A model generated the notes under the pieces. The model was not told the origin of the DNA and searched no databases. It saw only the letters and a list, made by a program, of their open reading frames with translations. Shown piece by piece: positions 1 to 7,634 of a stretch of DNA of 9,733 bases. The stretch covers positions 22,694 through 32,426 of the forward strand of contig JAJXTX010000003.1 of the NCBI GenBank assembly GCA_021783385.1. Direction: 5' to 3'. A program made the position numbers and the translations under genes. The first letter of the stretch is position 1. Every line of letters starts with the position of its first letter. The DNA is from Pseudomonadota bacterium. Lineage in GTDB: Bacteria; Pseudomonadota; Gammaproteobacteria; Xanthomonadales; Rhodanobacteraceae.

Positions 1-108
1 GGACTGACCGACCGCCTGCTGCGGCGGCGCGACGACGTGATCGCGTTTGCCTCGGCGCGACCGGCATTCGGTGGCACCGGCGCGGTGGTGGTGCTGCTGA
101 AAGGCTGA
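1..108 (+). CDS. 3' end of an unrecognised gene (partial)
   Basis: Frame 1 is open from the first base to a TGA at 106-108 and encodes the last 35 residues of a protein. The tail contains a charged stretch (TDRLLRRRDD) followed by a small, hydrophobic C-terminus ending GTGAVVVLLKG. Codon third positions are mostly G or C, as in the clear genes here. The frame stops 37 bp before the stop of the convergent rsuA, a natural spacing for two genes meeting tail to tail. I do not recognise the family from this fragment; the glycine-rich end followed by a hydrophobic strand suggests the last beta strand of a globular protein, but that is only an impression. No T-rich terminator follows the stop. It could be chance in GC-rich DNA, though the convergent layout favours a real gene. 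Confidence 0.55.
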   Translation, partial: GLTDRLLRRRDDVIAFASARPAFGGTGAVVVLLKG

Positions 109-145
109 TGGCGCGCGGTTCCGGCTCGCGCAATTCGCCGCCGTT

Positions 146-853
146 TCACTCCGCGGCGCGAAAAATCAGGGCGACCTCGTCGGCCTCCAGCGCGCGCCAG
201 GCACCCGGCGGCAAGTCGCCCAGCGTGAGCGCGCCAACCGCGATCCGCCGCAATGCCTCCACATGGTTGCCGGTGGCGGCGAACATCCGCCGCACCTGGT
301 GATAGCGCCCCTCGGTGACGCTGAGCCGGGCCTGACGCGGCCCCAGCACCTCGAGCTGCGCCGGCGCCAGCGGCTCCTTTTCCGACTCCAGCAGCAGCGT
401 GCCGCTGCCGAACAGCGCCGCCTCGTCGCCGCGCAGGTCCTGCGCCAGCGTGGCCTCGTACACCTTGGTCACCTGCGCCTTCGGCGCGATGATCCGGTGC
501 AGCAACGCGCCGTCGTCGGTGAACAGCAGCAGGCCCGTCGTATCGCGATCGAGCCGCCCCACGCTGGAAAGTGCCGGCGTGCGCACGCCGTAGCGCGGCG
601 GCAGCAGGTCGTATACCACGCGTCCCGGATCCTTGCGCGAGCAGGTCACGCCGAGCGGCTTGTGCATCATCAGCACCAGCCCCGGCGGCGGATCGAGCGG
701 CTCGTCGTCAACGCGGATGTGCGCGTGCGGGACCACGTCGTCCGCATAGAGCACCTCGCCCTGCAGGTCGGTGATGCGACCGGCGCGGAACAGCTGCGCC
801 ACGTCCTTGCGGCTGCCGTAGCCCAGATTGGCGATCAGCTTGACCAGTTTCAT
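146..853 (-). CDS. rsuA: 16S rRNA pseudouridine(516) synthase RsuA
   Basis: This gene encodes a 235-residue RsuA/RluB/E/F-family pseudouridine synthase, close to the family's usual length of about 230. Known RsuA converts U516 of 16S rRNA to pseudouridine during 30S assembly in the cytoplasm. An N-terminal S4-like RNA-binding domain covers roughly residues 1-50 (LIANLGYGSRKDVAQLFRAG). The catalytic domain carries the signature VGRLDRDTTGLLLFTDDG at 98-115, with Asp102 as the expected nucleophile, and the family motif EGRYHQVRRMF at 181-191. The HKPLGVTCSR segment at 64-73 is also typical. The ATG at 853-851 overlaps the rsmC stop as ATGA, and GGGGTG 5 bases upstream is a plausible ribosome-binding site, so translation is probably coupled to rsmC. 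RluB, RluE or RluF are alternatives, but the short length without a long basic tail and the rsmC partner favour RsuA. Confidence 0.92.
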   Translation of the reverse strand: MKLVKLIANLGYGSRKDVAQLFRAGRITDLQGEVLYADDVVPHAHIRVDDEPLDPPPGLVLMMHKPLGVTCSRKDPGRVVYDLLPPRYGVRTPALSSVGRLDRDTTGLLLFTDDGALLHRIIAPKAQVTKVYEATLAQDLRGDEAALFGSGTLLLESEKEPLAPAQLEVLGPRQARLSVTEGRYHQVRRMFAATGNHVEALRRIAVGALTLGDLPPGAWRALEADEVALIFRAAE

Positions 854-1920
854 GCACGCACCCCGCTTGCCTCGATCACCTTGAAACCCTCCTGCACCGC
901 CAGCGCGCGCACCTCGCGAAAGCGCTGGGCCAGTATCGCCTCGTAGGGCAGGTGGCGGTTCGCCACAAGATATAGCCGTCCATCTGCCCGCAGCGCATCG
1001 GCTGCGCGGGCGATGAACGCTCGGCCCAGCTCCGGCAGATCGGCGCGGCCCTGGTGAAATGGCGGATTGCTGACGATGGCGTCGTAGCGCTGCGGCAGGC
1101 CGCGGGTGACGTCGTGCCAGTGCACGTCCGTTGCGAGCAAGCGGCCGCTGGCCTGCAGCGCTCGCGCCAGATTCGCGCGCGCCGGCTCCAGCGCGCGCGC
1201 CTCGGCCTCGTACAGGTCGATCGCGCTGACCCGCGCGCAGCGCGCAATGATCTGGCAGGCGAGATAACCGTAGCCGGCGCCGAGGTCGGCCACGCGACCG
1301 TGCAGGTCATCCGGCAGCTGTGCGGCCAGCAGCGCCGAGGCGCGGTCAATGCGGTTCCAGGCGAAGAGTCCGGGCCGGCTGAGGTAGCCGTCGGCGGTTT
1401 CGCGCGGCGCATCCAGCGCCAGCCATGCGGCGCGCAGGGCCTGATCGATGCCGGCCGCGTCCGGCGTGCTCCAGAACACGCGGCACTTGTGCTTGGACAG
1501 GTGCTGCACGGGGCCGGCGAGCTGCGCCAGATCCGCCTCGCCCGACTTCGCGCCCGCGGCATTCGGCATCGCGGCCAGCAGCGTGCCACCGGGCTGCAAA
1601 TGGTCGAGCGCGCGGGCGAACAGCGCGCGCGCCTCGTCGCGCTGGCGCGGCGGCAGCAGCAGCACCAGCGCGAACTTCTCATCCGCCGCGGCTTCGCCCA
1701 CCCGCAGACCACTGCGCACCAGCTCGTCGGCAAACGGCGCAAAGCCCTGTTCGCACAACCAGCCCGGCTGCGCCATCTCGCGCAGCCCGATCCCCGCCCG
1801 CGCGCGCAGGAACAGTGCGCGGCCGTCGGTCGGCAGCCTCAGCTGCGCGGATGCCAACGGTACAAACAGGGCCGACAGCGCCGCATCGGGCGCCGCCGCA
1901 AACACTCCGGCAGCGGTCAC
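850..1920 (-). CDS. rsmC: 16S rRNA m2G1207 methyltransferase RsmC
   Basis: Known RsmC uses S-adenosylmethionine to methylate N2 of G1207 in 16S rRNA on the 30S subunit. From the GTG at 1920-1918 the protein has 356 residues, close to the 343 of E. coli RsmC. It has the two-part architecture: a degenerate N-terminal methyltransferase-like half containing the conserved HLSKHKCRVFW stretch (about 140-150), then an active C-terminal half with the SAM-binding loop VADLGAGYGYLA (210-221), an acidic strand end AIDLYEAE, and the catalytic NPPFH motif (285-289) of N2-guanine methyltransferases. The frame stays open upstream to 2103, but that extension is Arg/Cys/Pro-rich, overlaps the preceding hydrolase gene and looks like its out-of-frame shadow, so I start at GTG 1920 with a weak GAAGTGA site 5 bases upstream. 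It lies 73 bp after the hydrolase gene and overlaps rsuA by 4 bp. A second in-frame GTG four codons later is possible. Confidence 0.92.
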   Translation of the reverse strand: MTAAGVFAAAPDAALSALFVPLASAQLRLPTDGRALFLRARAGIGLREMAQPGWLCEQGFAPFADELVRSGLRVGEAAADEKFALVLLLPPRQRDEARALFARALDHLQPGGTLLAAMPNAAGAKSGEADLAQLAGPVQHLSKHKCRVFWSTPDAAGIDQALRAAWLALDAPRETADGYLSRPGLFAWNRIDRASALLAAQLPDDLHGRVADLGAGYGYLACQIIARCARVSAIDLYEAEARALEPARANLARALQASGRLLATDVHWHDVTRGLPQRYDAIVSNPPFHQGRADLPELGRAFIARAADALRADGRLYLVANRHLPYEAILAQRFREVRALAVQEGFKVIEASGVRA

Positions 1921-1993
1921 ATCATCACTTCGCTGGTGCAGGAAAGCGGCATGGTAGTGGCGGATGGGTCTGCTGCAGCACGCTGGCGGGCGC

Positions 1994-2800
1994 TCAGGGC
2001 GCGGCGGTGGGAACCGACGCCGCACTTGCCGGCAGCTCCTGCAGCATCTGCGCCGCCAGCGGCTGGTAGCCGCCGGCAAAATGATGATCGCCTTTCTTCG
2101 CATGCACAGTGACCCACGTCGGCAGGCCCGGCATGGTGCACAGGCTGTCGTCCGCTTCGTCCAGACCGTAATAGCACACGGTCGGCGGATGGTTGTCGAG
2201 CGCCTGCAGCGGCGGCATCGCGTCGTAATGCGGCACCTTGTTGAATTTCTCCAGCACGGTCTTGACGAAAGCCTTGATCCGCCCCTGCGTGATCATGTAA
2301 CCCTCGAACTGGATCTCAAAGCTGGTGTCGCGGCTGGGCGAGAGCAGCACCAGCTGGGTGATGCGCGCGCGGTTGGCCGGGCTGAGCTTGTCGATGATCG
2401 TCGGCAGCACGTCGGCGCCGAACGAGAAGCCGACCAGCCAGATGCGCGGCTTGTGCCACTGCGCGGAATACTTGGTGATCAGCGCATCCAGCTGCTCGGC
2501 CGCTTCATCGGGCGAGCGGCTGCGCCAGAAATACTTGAACGCGTTGACGCCGAGCACCGGGATGCCACGTGCGGCGAAGGCACTCCCCAGCTGCTTGTCC
2601 AGATCGGCCCAGCCGCCATCGCCGGAATACAGGATGGTCAGCACGTTGCCCTCTCCCACCGGCGCCTGCACGCCGCTGGCGGCCGGCACCATCACCACGG
2701 ATTTCTCCAGGCTCGGGCGCGCGAACGGATTCCACAGCAGGGCCAATCCCAGCACGCACGCACCTGACGCAGCCCACATGATCCGTTTTCCTGTTTTCAT
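1994..2800 (-). CDS. AcvB/VirJ-family aminoacyl-phosphatidylglycerol hydrolase
   Basis: This gene encodes a 268-residue alpha/beta-hydrolase of the bacterial virulence protein VirJ family. Residues about 7-23 form a hydrophobic N-terminal signal or anchor (IMWAASGACVLGLALLW), so the enzyme should face the periplasm. Family landmarks are YSGDGGWADLD (58-68), the nucleophile elbow GFSFG (124-128, Ser126), an acidic YYGLDEADD region (210-218) likely holding the catalytic Asp, and GDHHF (237-241) holding the catalytic His. Studied relatives (AcvB of Agrobacterium, PA0919 of Pseudomonas aeruginosa) hydrolyse lysyl- or alanyl-phosphatidylglycerol. The ATG is only 7 bp after the mprF stop, so it is almost certainly co-transcribed with the gene for the enzyme that would make its substrate. 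The protein is a single VirJ-type domain with little extra N-terminal sequence, unlike the longer AcvB. The function is inferred from family and context; which amino acid is removed cannot be read from the sequence. Confidence 0.87.
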   Translation of the reverse strand: MKTGKRIMWAASGACVLGLALLWNPFARPSLEKSVVMVPAASGVQAPVGEGNVLTILYSGDGGWADLDKQLGSAFAARGIPVLGVNAFKYFWRSRSPDEAAEQLDALITKYSAQWHKPRIWLVGFSFGADVLPTIIDKLSPANRARITQLVLLSPSRDTSFEIQFEGYMITQGRIKAFVKTVLEKFNKVPHYDAMPPLQALDNHPPTVCYYGLDEADDSLCTMPGLPTWVTVHAKKGDHHFAGGYQPLAAQMLQELPASAASVPTAAP

Positions 2801-2807
2801 AGGTACT

Positions 2808-5417
2808 TCATCGACGCACCACGCCGGAGAGTCCGCCGGAGATCAGGCTGGCCACGTTGGCCAGGATCATCGGCAGGGCGATGCCGCCGGGTACTGCCAT
2901 GTAGCGCGGTTCCCATTCCGGATCGAACTTGTCCTTGTAGCGCTGCAGCCCGCGGAAATTGTAGAAGCGCTCGCCGCGCCCGAACACCATCGCGCCGAAG
3001 CGGTTCCACAGCGGCGCCTGGCGCCGGCTCTGCAGGCCGGCCAGCGGCGCCATGCCCAGATTGAACCACTGGTAGCCCTCGGCGCGCGCCCACTGCATCA
3101 GCTCCACGAACAGGTAATCCATGATGCCGGTGGGGCCATCGGGCAGGAAGCGCATCAGGTCGATCGATGCCTCCACGCGCGTCTCGTTGAGGAACAGGTT
3201 CGCGAACGCGACGATCCGGTCGTGCTGCCAGACCAGCGCCATCGGCATGCGCACCAGGTAATGCGGATCGAACGCACCGAGCGAGAAGCGCTTCTCGCGC
3301 ACCTTCTTGTCGTGCATCCACGCATCGGAAATCTGCCGCAGCCGCGGCAGCAGCGGCGCCACCGCCTCGGCCGGCACGATCTCCAGCCGCAGGCCCTCGC
3401 GGGTGAGCTTGTTGACGGTGTTGCGCAGCACCTTTTTCGACTTGCCGTCGAGGTTGAAATCCGGCAGCCGCACGCGCGCCTCTTCGCCGATCTTCAGCAG
3501 GTTCATGCCCACTTCCAGATACAGGTCGAGGTCGGCCGGGCTGACCTGATAGAACACCGGCCAGCCACCCGCGTGCTCGCACTGTTCGAGGAAGGTCCAT
3601 ACCAGCTCGCGCCGCACATCCTCGTCGGCACCGACCGGATCGCCCATGGTCACCCAGCTGCGGCCCGCGATGTCATACATCACGAACGCCTGGTGCGTGG
3701 GATCAAACAGCAGCGTCTTGTCACCCATCAGCGCCAGGTGGGCCTGTGCCGAGGGAAACTGCTTGATCAGCGGCAGCGCCTGCGCCAGCTCGGCCTCGCT
3801 CGGCGGTTCGCGATGCAGCCGCACCGGACGGATCAGGCTGGCCAGCGCAAACAGCATGCCTGCGGCGGCGGCGGCCACCAACGCGCGCAGCGCGCGCGGC
3901 GCGCCGCCCTGGCGGAAACTGAACTCCCACCACAGGTCGGCGCTGTAGTCGACGTGCTTGTAGCTGAACATCACCAGCCAAGTGGCGCAGCCCAGCACCG
4001 CCACAATCGCCAGAATCCAGCCCAGCGAAAAGCTGGTGCTGAACAGCGATGCACGCCGGTAGAACAGCCGGTGCGCGGGAGCCAGCGCCATCGCCAGCAG
4101 GGTCAGCATGGTCGCCTCTTCATAGTCGATGCCCTTCAGCAACGACAGCACCGCCCCGGCCACCAGCAGCACCAGGGTCAGCACGTAGGCCGCGTCCAGC
4201 CGGCGCTGCAGGCCGCGGGCGAGGATCAGCAGCAGCATGCCGATCACGCTGGCCAGCAGATGCGAGACTTCCAGCACCGACAGCGGCAGCACGTGGCGCA
4301 GGATCGCCATGCGATCAGGCACGCCGCGGGTGGCACCGGAAAACAGCAGCACCGCGCCGGAGACCAGCGTCAGCCCGGCGAAGAATGACGGCAGCAGGCC
4401 AGTGAACCACGGCGACAGCAGGGATTTCTGACGCAGGCCGCGCGCCTCGCGCTGCAGCACCAACACGGTAGCCATGCACAGCGGCAGCAGGTAATAGATC
4501 ACCCGGAACGCCGCCAGCGCGCCAAGGATCGGCGCCGCCAGCGCCTGGTTGCCGGTGGCACCGAAGCCCGCCAGGATCACCGCCTCGAACACGCCCAGGC
4601 CACCGGGCACGTGGCTGATCAGCCCGATCATCTGGGCAATCACGAAGATCGCCAGAAAGTGTCCGAAGCCGTGGTTGAGCTGATCCGGCATCAGCACGTA
4701 CAGCACCGCGGCGGCCAGCCCCCAGTCCAGCGCGCCGACCAGGATCTGCTGCAGCCCGATCGCGGTCGAAGGCATGCTGACGCGCCAGCGCCACAGCTTG
4801 AACGGGCGGCGGATCTGCCCACCGGCCAGCCACGCCAGCGGCAGCAGGGTCAGCACCAGCCCCAGCAGCACGCGGAACGAAGCCAGTGGCAGGCCCTCCG
4901 GCAGCGGCACCCACAGCAGGGTCACCCCGGTCAGCGCGAGCAGGCCCAGCCAGAAGCTGGTGGTGCAGAACAGCACCACCTTGGCCACCTCGCCGGTGGA
5001 CAGCCCGTTCTGGATATAGAAGCGGTAGCGGATCGAGCCGGACACCAGCAGCGACATGCCCACCGCATTGCTGAAGGCGTAGCTGATGAAGGAGATCAGG
5101 CTGACCCGGCGCCACGGCAGCCGGCGGCCGATCGAGGCCAGCGCGAAGCGGTCGTACAGGGTCATCACGGCGTAGCCCAGCGCGGTGAACAGCGCCGCCA
5201 GCAGCATGCGTCCGCGCGAGACGCCCTGCACGTACTGGCGCACCTGGTGATAGTTCACTTCCCTGGCCAGCAGGTGCAGCGCCCACAGCGCCAGGCACAG
5301 CATGGCTACCGACAGCAGCGGTCCGGCCAGTCGGCGCAGCAGCACCGCGCGCTGGCTGGGCGGCGCCAGGGCGTGCTCGGTAGCGGGAATTTGCTGCTCG
5401 ACTTTTTGCTGCTCCAC
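2808..5417 (-). CDS. mprF: MprF: phosphatidylglycerol lysyl/aminoacyltransferase and flippase
   Basis: This gene encodes an 869-residue integral inner-membrane protein of full MprF length (S. aureus MprF is about 840). Known MprF transfers an amino acid from aminoacyl-tRNA to phosphatidylglycerol and flips the product outward, lowering negative surface charge and raising resistance to cationic peptides. The N-terminal half (about 25-530) is a series of hydrophobic helices, including the flippase-domain motif HVPGGLGVFE at 269-278. The cytosolic C-terminal synthase domain (about 540-840) has GDPVG (592-596), EKRFSLGAFDPHYL (708-721), DLMRFLPDGPTGIMDYLF (753-770) and YNFRGLQRYKDKFDPEW (819-835), all typical of the GNAT-like MprF catalytic domain. 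The start is GTG at 5417-5415; no other in-frame start lies just upstream, and GGGGAG sits 11 bases before it, a slightly long spacing. It is followed 7 bp later by the VirJ-family hydrolase. Lysine or alanine specificity cannot be judged by eye. Confidence 0.94.
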   Translation of the reverse strand: MEQQKVEQQIPATEHALAPPSQRAVLLRRLAGPLLSVAMLCLALWALHLLAREVNYHQVRQYVQGVSRGRMLLAALFTALGYAVMTLYDRFALASIGRRLPWRRVSLISFISYAFSNAVGMSLLVSGSIRYRFYIQNGLSTGEVAKVVLFCTTSFWLGLLALTGVTLLWVPLPEGLPLASFRVLLGLVLTLLPLAWLAGGQIRRPFKLWRWRVSMPSTAIGLQQILVGALDWGLAAAVLYVLMPDQLNHGFGHFLAIFVIAQMIGLISHVPGGLGVFEAVILAGFGATGNQALAAPILGALAAFRVIYYLLPLCMATVLVLQREARGLRQKSLLSPWFTGLLPSFFAGLTLVSGAVLLFSGATRGVPDRMAILRHVLPLSVLEVSHLLASVIGMLLLILARGLQRRLDAAYVLTLVLLVAGAVLSLLKGIDYEEATMLTLLAMALAPAHRLFYRRASLFSTSFSLGWILAIVAVLGCATWLVMFSYKHVDYSADLWWEFSFRQGGAPRALRALVAAAAAGMLFALASLIRPVRLHREPPSEAELAQALPLIKQFPSAQAHLALMGDKTLLFDPTHQAFVMYDIAGRSWVTMGDPVGADEDVRRELVWTFLEQCEHAGGWPVFYQVSPADLDLYLEVGMNLLKIGEEARVRLPDFNLDGKSKKVLRNTVNKLTREGLRLEIVPAEAVAPLLPRLRQISDAWMHDKKVREKRFSLGAFDPHYLVRMPMALVWQHDRIVAFANLFLNETRVEASIDLMRFLPDGPTGIMDYLFVELMQWARAEGYQWFNLGMAPLAGLQSRRQAPLWNRFGAMVFGRGERFYNFRGLQRYKDKFDPEWEPRYMAVPGGIALPMILANVASLISGGLSGVVRR

Positions 5418-5532
5418 GCGACGACAAACTCCCCTGCAGACTCCCTAGTGTAGAGCCTGGACTGTTTCAGGTAATGAATGGATCGCTACATCGGGTGCGG
5501 CGCGGTCACGCCAACGTCAGGGGGCAGCGGTC
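5418..5532 (-). promoter_or_regulatory. Putative promoter and leader region of the mprF unit
   Basis: This 115-bp gap between the OPT transporter stop and mprF is the only sizeable non-coding stretch upstream of the mprF block, so a promoter is likely here. On the minus strand TACACT (plus coordinates 5447-5452) is a moderate match to a -10 box, but no convincing -35 lies 16-18 bases upstream. Between it and the start codon, GGGAGT occurs twice in direct orientation with a 12-base period (plus 5428-5433 and 5440-5445), separated by the palindrome CTGCAG; the proximal copy overlaps the presumed ribosome-binding site GGGGAG. I see no tandem repeat resembling a PhoP box and no terminator hairpin with a T-run for the OPT gene, so read-through from it is also possible. 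Confidence 0.3.
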
Positions 5533-7548
5533 TCACCTCGCAGCACGACCCAGCCGAGCCACCCAGCGGTACAGCAGCACCATCACCAGAGCGAACGCGG
5601 CGCCGCCGATCCAGCGCGCCGGGCCGCTGGCAAACGCATTGCCGACCAGCGCCAGCGGATAGTCCTTGCCGGTGAACGCCACGAAGGCGGCGATCACCAC
5701 ACCCAGCAGACCCTCGCCCACGATCATGCCGGAGGCCAGCAGCACGCCAAGCTGCTTGGTCGCCTCGGGATTCTTCAACCCACGGTCCGCACGGCGGTCG
5801 AACCACCAGCCGGCGACCGCACCCACCACCACCATCAGCGTGCTCTGCGTCGGCAGGTAAATGCCCAGACCCACCGCCAGCGGCGACAAGTGGGCAGATT
5901 TCGTGTTACGGCGCAGCAGCTCGTCGATGATGATCATCACCACGCCGATGCCCGCGCCGATCTCGATCAGGCTCCAGTCGATGTTGTTCTTGATCACGCC
6001 CTGCGCCAGCGCCGAGATCAGCCCGGCCTGCGGCGCCGGCAGCGCGTGCGGACGCACCGGGCCGGGCGCGCCGACGAAGCCGTAGGCATGGTTGAGCAGG
6101 TCGAGGATCGGCGGAATGATCGCCGCGCCGGCCAGCACGCCGATCACCAGCGCCCACTGCTGCTTGGCCGGCGTCGCATCGACCAGCTGGCCGGTCTTCA
6201 GGTCCTGCAGGTTGTTGTTGGCGATCGCCGCGGCGGCAAACACGATCGAGGTGATGAACAGCGCAAACGCCACCAGCGCATTCTCGCTGCTCGCCGGCAG
6301 CTGCGAGCGCAGGCCCAGCACCAGCAGCAGCGCCGCACTGATCACCACGATGATGCCGATGCCCGACAGCGGGCTGTTCGAGGAACCGATCAGGCCGGCC
6401 ATGTAGCCGCACACGGCGGACACGAAGAAGCTCATCAGCACCACGAAGATCAGGCCGCTGACGACCAGCGCCACCACGTGGTCGCCCAGGCCGTTGCCGG
6501 CGGTGGTGGCGAAGTTCGCGATCAGCCAGCCGATCGGCAGCAGGGATACCAGCGAGATCAGGCCGACCTGGCCGATCGGGATGTCCTGCTCGGTACGCGG
6601 CAGCAGCGCCGCGTTGCCGGCGCCGCGCGCACGCGAGGCCGCCATCGCCGAGGCCAGACCGCTGATCACCGGCTTGACCAGCTTGGCCAGCGTCCAGATC
6701 GCTGCCACGCCGATGGTGCCGGCGCCCACGAAGCGCACCTTGTGGCTCCAGGTGGCATTCGCCAGGTCGGCGATCGAGCCGGCCAGCGGCATCATCGCGG
6801 AGAAGTGCGGCACGCCCCAGCCCCAGCCGATCAACGCGCCCACCAGCATCGCGATGCCCACCCACAGCCCGACCAGATGCCCGATGCCGAACAGCGCGAA
6901 CGACAGGAAGAAGTCGAACCCGGTGACCCCGCCCTGGCTGCCGCCGACGCGGAAATACTGCACCACGTCGCCGGCAAACACCCGCGTGGCGACCACCACC
7001 GCGAACACGCCCGAGACGATCGCCCCCCACAGCACCGCCAGCAGGCCGGCCCGGTTGGAGGCCGCCGCCGCCTCGGCGCTGACGCCCTCGCTGGCGCCGG
7101 CGCCCACCTTGAGCACCTCGGCGCAGGCCACGCCTTCCGGGTACGGCAGGTCGGAGTTGGTCACCAGCGCGCGGCGCAGCGGAATCGAATACATCACGCC
7201 CAGGATGCCGCCCAGCGCGCAGATCGCGAACGAGGTCCAGTAGTTGAAGCCGGTCCACCAGCCGATCAGGATCAGTCCGGGCAACACGAAGATGATCGAC
7301 GACAGTGTTCCGGCGGCCGACGCGACCGTCTGCACGATGTTGTTTTCCTGCATCGTGGCGCCCTTGAAATACCGCAGCACCGCCATCGAGATCACCGCCG
7401 CCGGGATCGAGGTGGCAAAGGTGAGGCCGGCCTTCAGGCCGAAGAACACGTTGGCCGCGGTGAACACCACGGTGATCACGATGCCGATGATCAGGCCACG
7501 CACGGTCAGCTCGGTGCGCGGCGTTGCGCTGGACGATGGTGTGTTCAC
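5533..7548 (-). CDS. OPT-family oligopeptide transporter
   Basis: This gene encodes a 671-residue polytopic inner-membrane protein of the oligopeptide transporter (OPT) family, the usual length for prokaryotic members. It is hydrophobic almost throughout, with many predicted transmembrane helices (I estimate 14-16). Recognisable OPT segments are NIVQTVASAAGTLSSIIFVL (70-89), DLPYPEGVACAEVL (133-146), GYMAGLIGSSNSPLSGIGI (381-399) and NNNLQDLKTGQLVDATPAKQ (444-463). Family members import peptides, or metal chelates in the YSL branch, driven by proton symport; the substrate here is unknown. The start is GTG at 7548-7546, supported by a strong GGAGGGG site 5 bases upstream. It stands between the pseudouridine synthase and mprF on the same strand, with no partner genes, as expected for a secondary carrier. 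I am sure of the family and not of the substrate. Confidence 0.93.
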   Translation of the reverse strand: MNTPSSSATPRTELTVRGLIIGIVITVVFTAANVFFGLKAGLTFATSIPAAVISMAVLRYFKGATMQENNIVQTVASAAGTLSSIIFVLPGLILIGWWTGFNYWTSFAICALGGILGVMYSIPLRRALVTNSDLPYPEGVACAEVLKVGAGASEGVSAEAAAASNRAGLLAVLWGAIVSGVFAVVVATRVFAGDVVQYFRVGGSQGGVTGFDFFLSFALFGIGHLVGLWVGIAMLVGALIGWGWGVPHFSAMMPLAGSIADLANATWSHKVRFVGAGTIGVAAIWTLAKLVKPVISGLASAMAASRARGAGNAALLPRTEQDIPIGQVGLISLVSLLPIGWLIANFATTAGNGLGDHVVALVVSGLIFVVLMSFFVSAVCGYMAGLIGSSNSPLSGIGIIVVISAALLLVLGLRSQLPASSENALVAFALFITSIVFAAAAIANNNLQDLKTGQLVDATPAKQQWALVIGVLAGAAIIPPILDLLNHAYGFVGAPGPVRPHALPAPQAGLISALAQGVIKNNIDWSLIEIGAGIGVVMIIIDELLRRNTKSAHLSPLAVGLGIYLPTQSTLMVVVGAVAGWWFDRRADRGLKNPEATKQLGVLLASGMIVGEGLLGVVIAAFVAFTGKDYPLALVGNAFASGPARWIGGAAFALVMVLLYRWVARLGRAAR

Positions 7549-7553
7549 GTATA

Positions 7554-7560
7554 CCCCTCC
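7554..7560 (-). promoter_or_regulatory. Strong ribosome-binding site deciding the OPT gene GTG start
   Basis: On the minus strand GGAGGGG is followed by the 5-base spacer TATAC and then GTG AAC ACA. It is the best Shine-Dalgarno match seen in the window and fixes the GTG at 7548 as the start. Confidence 0.8.
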
Positions 7561-7603
7561 CCCGGTGGAATGCTGCTGCGGAAGATAGCGTGGAATGCCT
7601 GCC

Positions 7604-7622
7604 GGCGGTTACCCACGCCGCC
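7604..7622 (-). other. Small GC-rich hairpin between the pseudouridine synthase and OPT genes
   Basis: In the 86-bp gap 7549-7634, GGCGG (7604-7608) can pair with CCGCC (7618-7622) around a 9-base loop, forming a 5-bp stem. It lies 12 bp past the pseudouridine synthase stop. There is no T-run after it in either direction, so it is a weak candidate for a terminator or mRNA-processing element and may be chance in GC-rich DNA. Confidence 0.25.
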
Positions 7623-7634
7623 ACCCGATCCCGG

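Noticed and set aside
111..158. GC-rich hairpins between the convergent gene ends as a bidirectional terminator
   Set aside because: GCGCG/CGCGC (111-115 with 127-131) and CGCCGC/GCGGCG (136-141 with 153-158) can pair, but neither is followed by a T-run in the direction of transcription.
1971..1980. Palindrome TGCTGCAGCA in the 73-bp gap before rsmC
   Set aside because: A 10-bp palindrome is common by chance in a window this long, and no promoter or terminator element accompanies it.
1054..2112. 352-codon plus-strand frame opposite rsmC
   Set aside because: Antisense shadow with Arg/Gln/Ala bias; RsmC motifs on the other strand are unambiguous.
2325..4388. 687-codon plus-strand open frame opposite mprF and the hydrolase gene
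   Set aside because: It is antisense to two well-recognised genes, very rich in His, Gln, Arg and Ala, with no family motif; typical shadow in GC-rich DNA.
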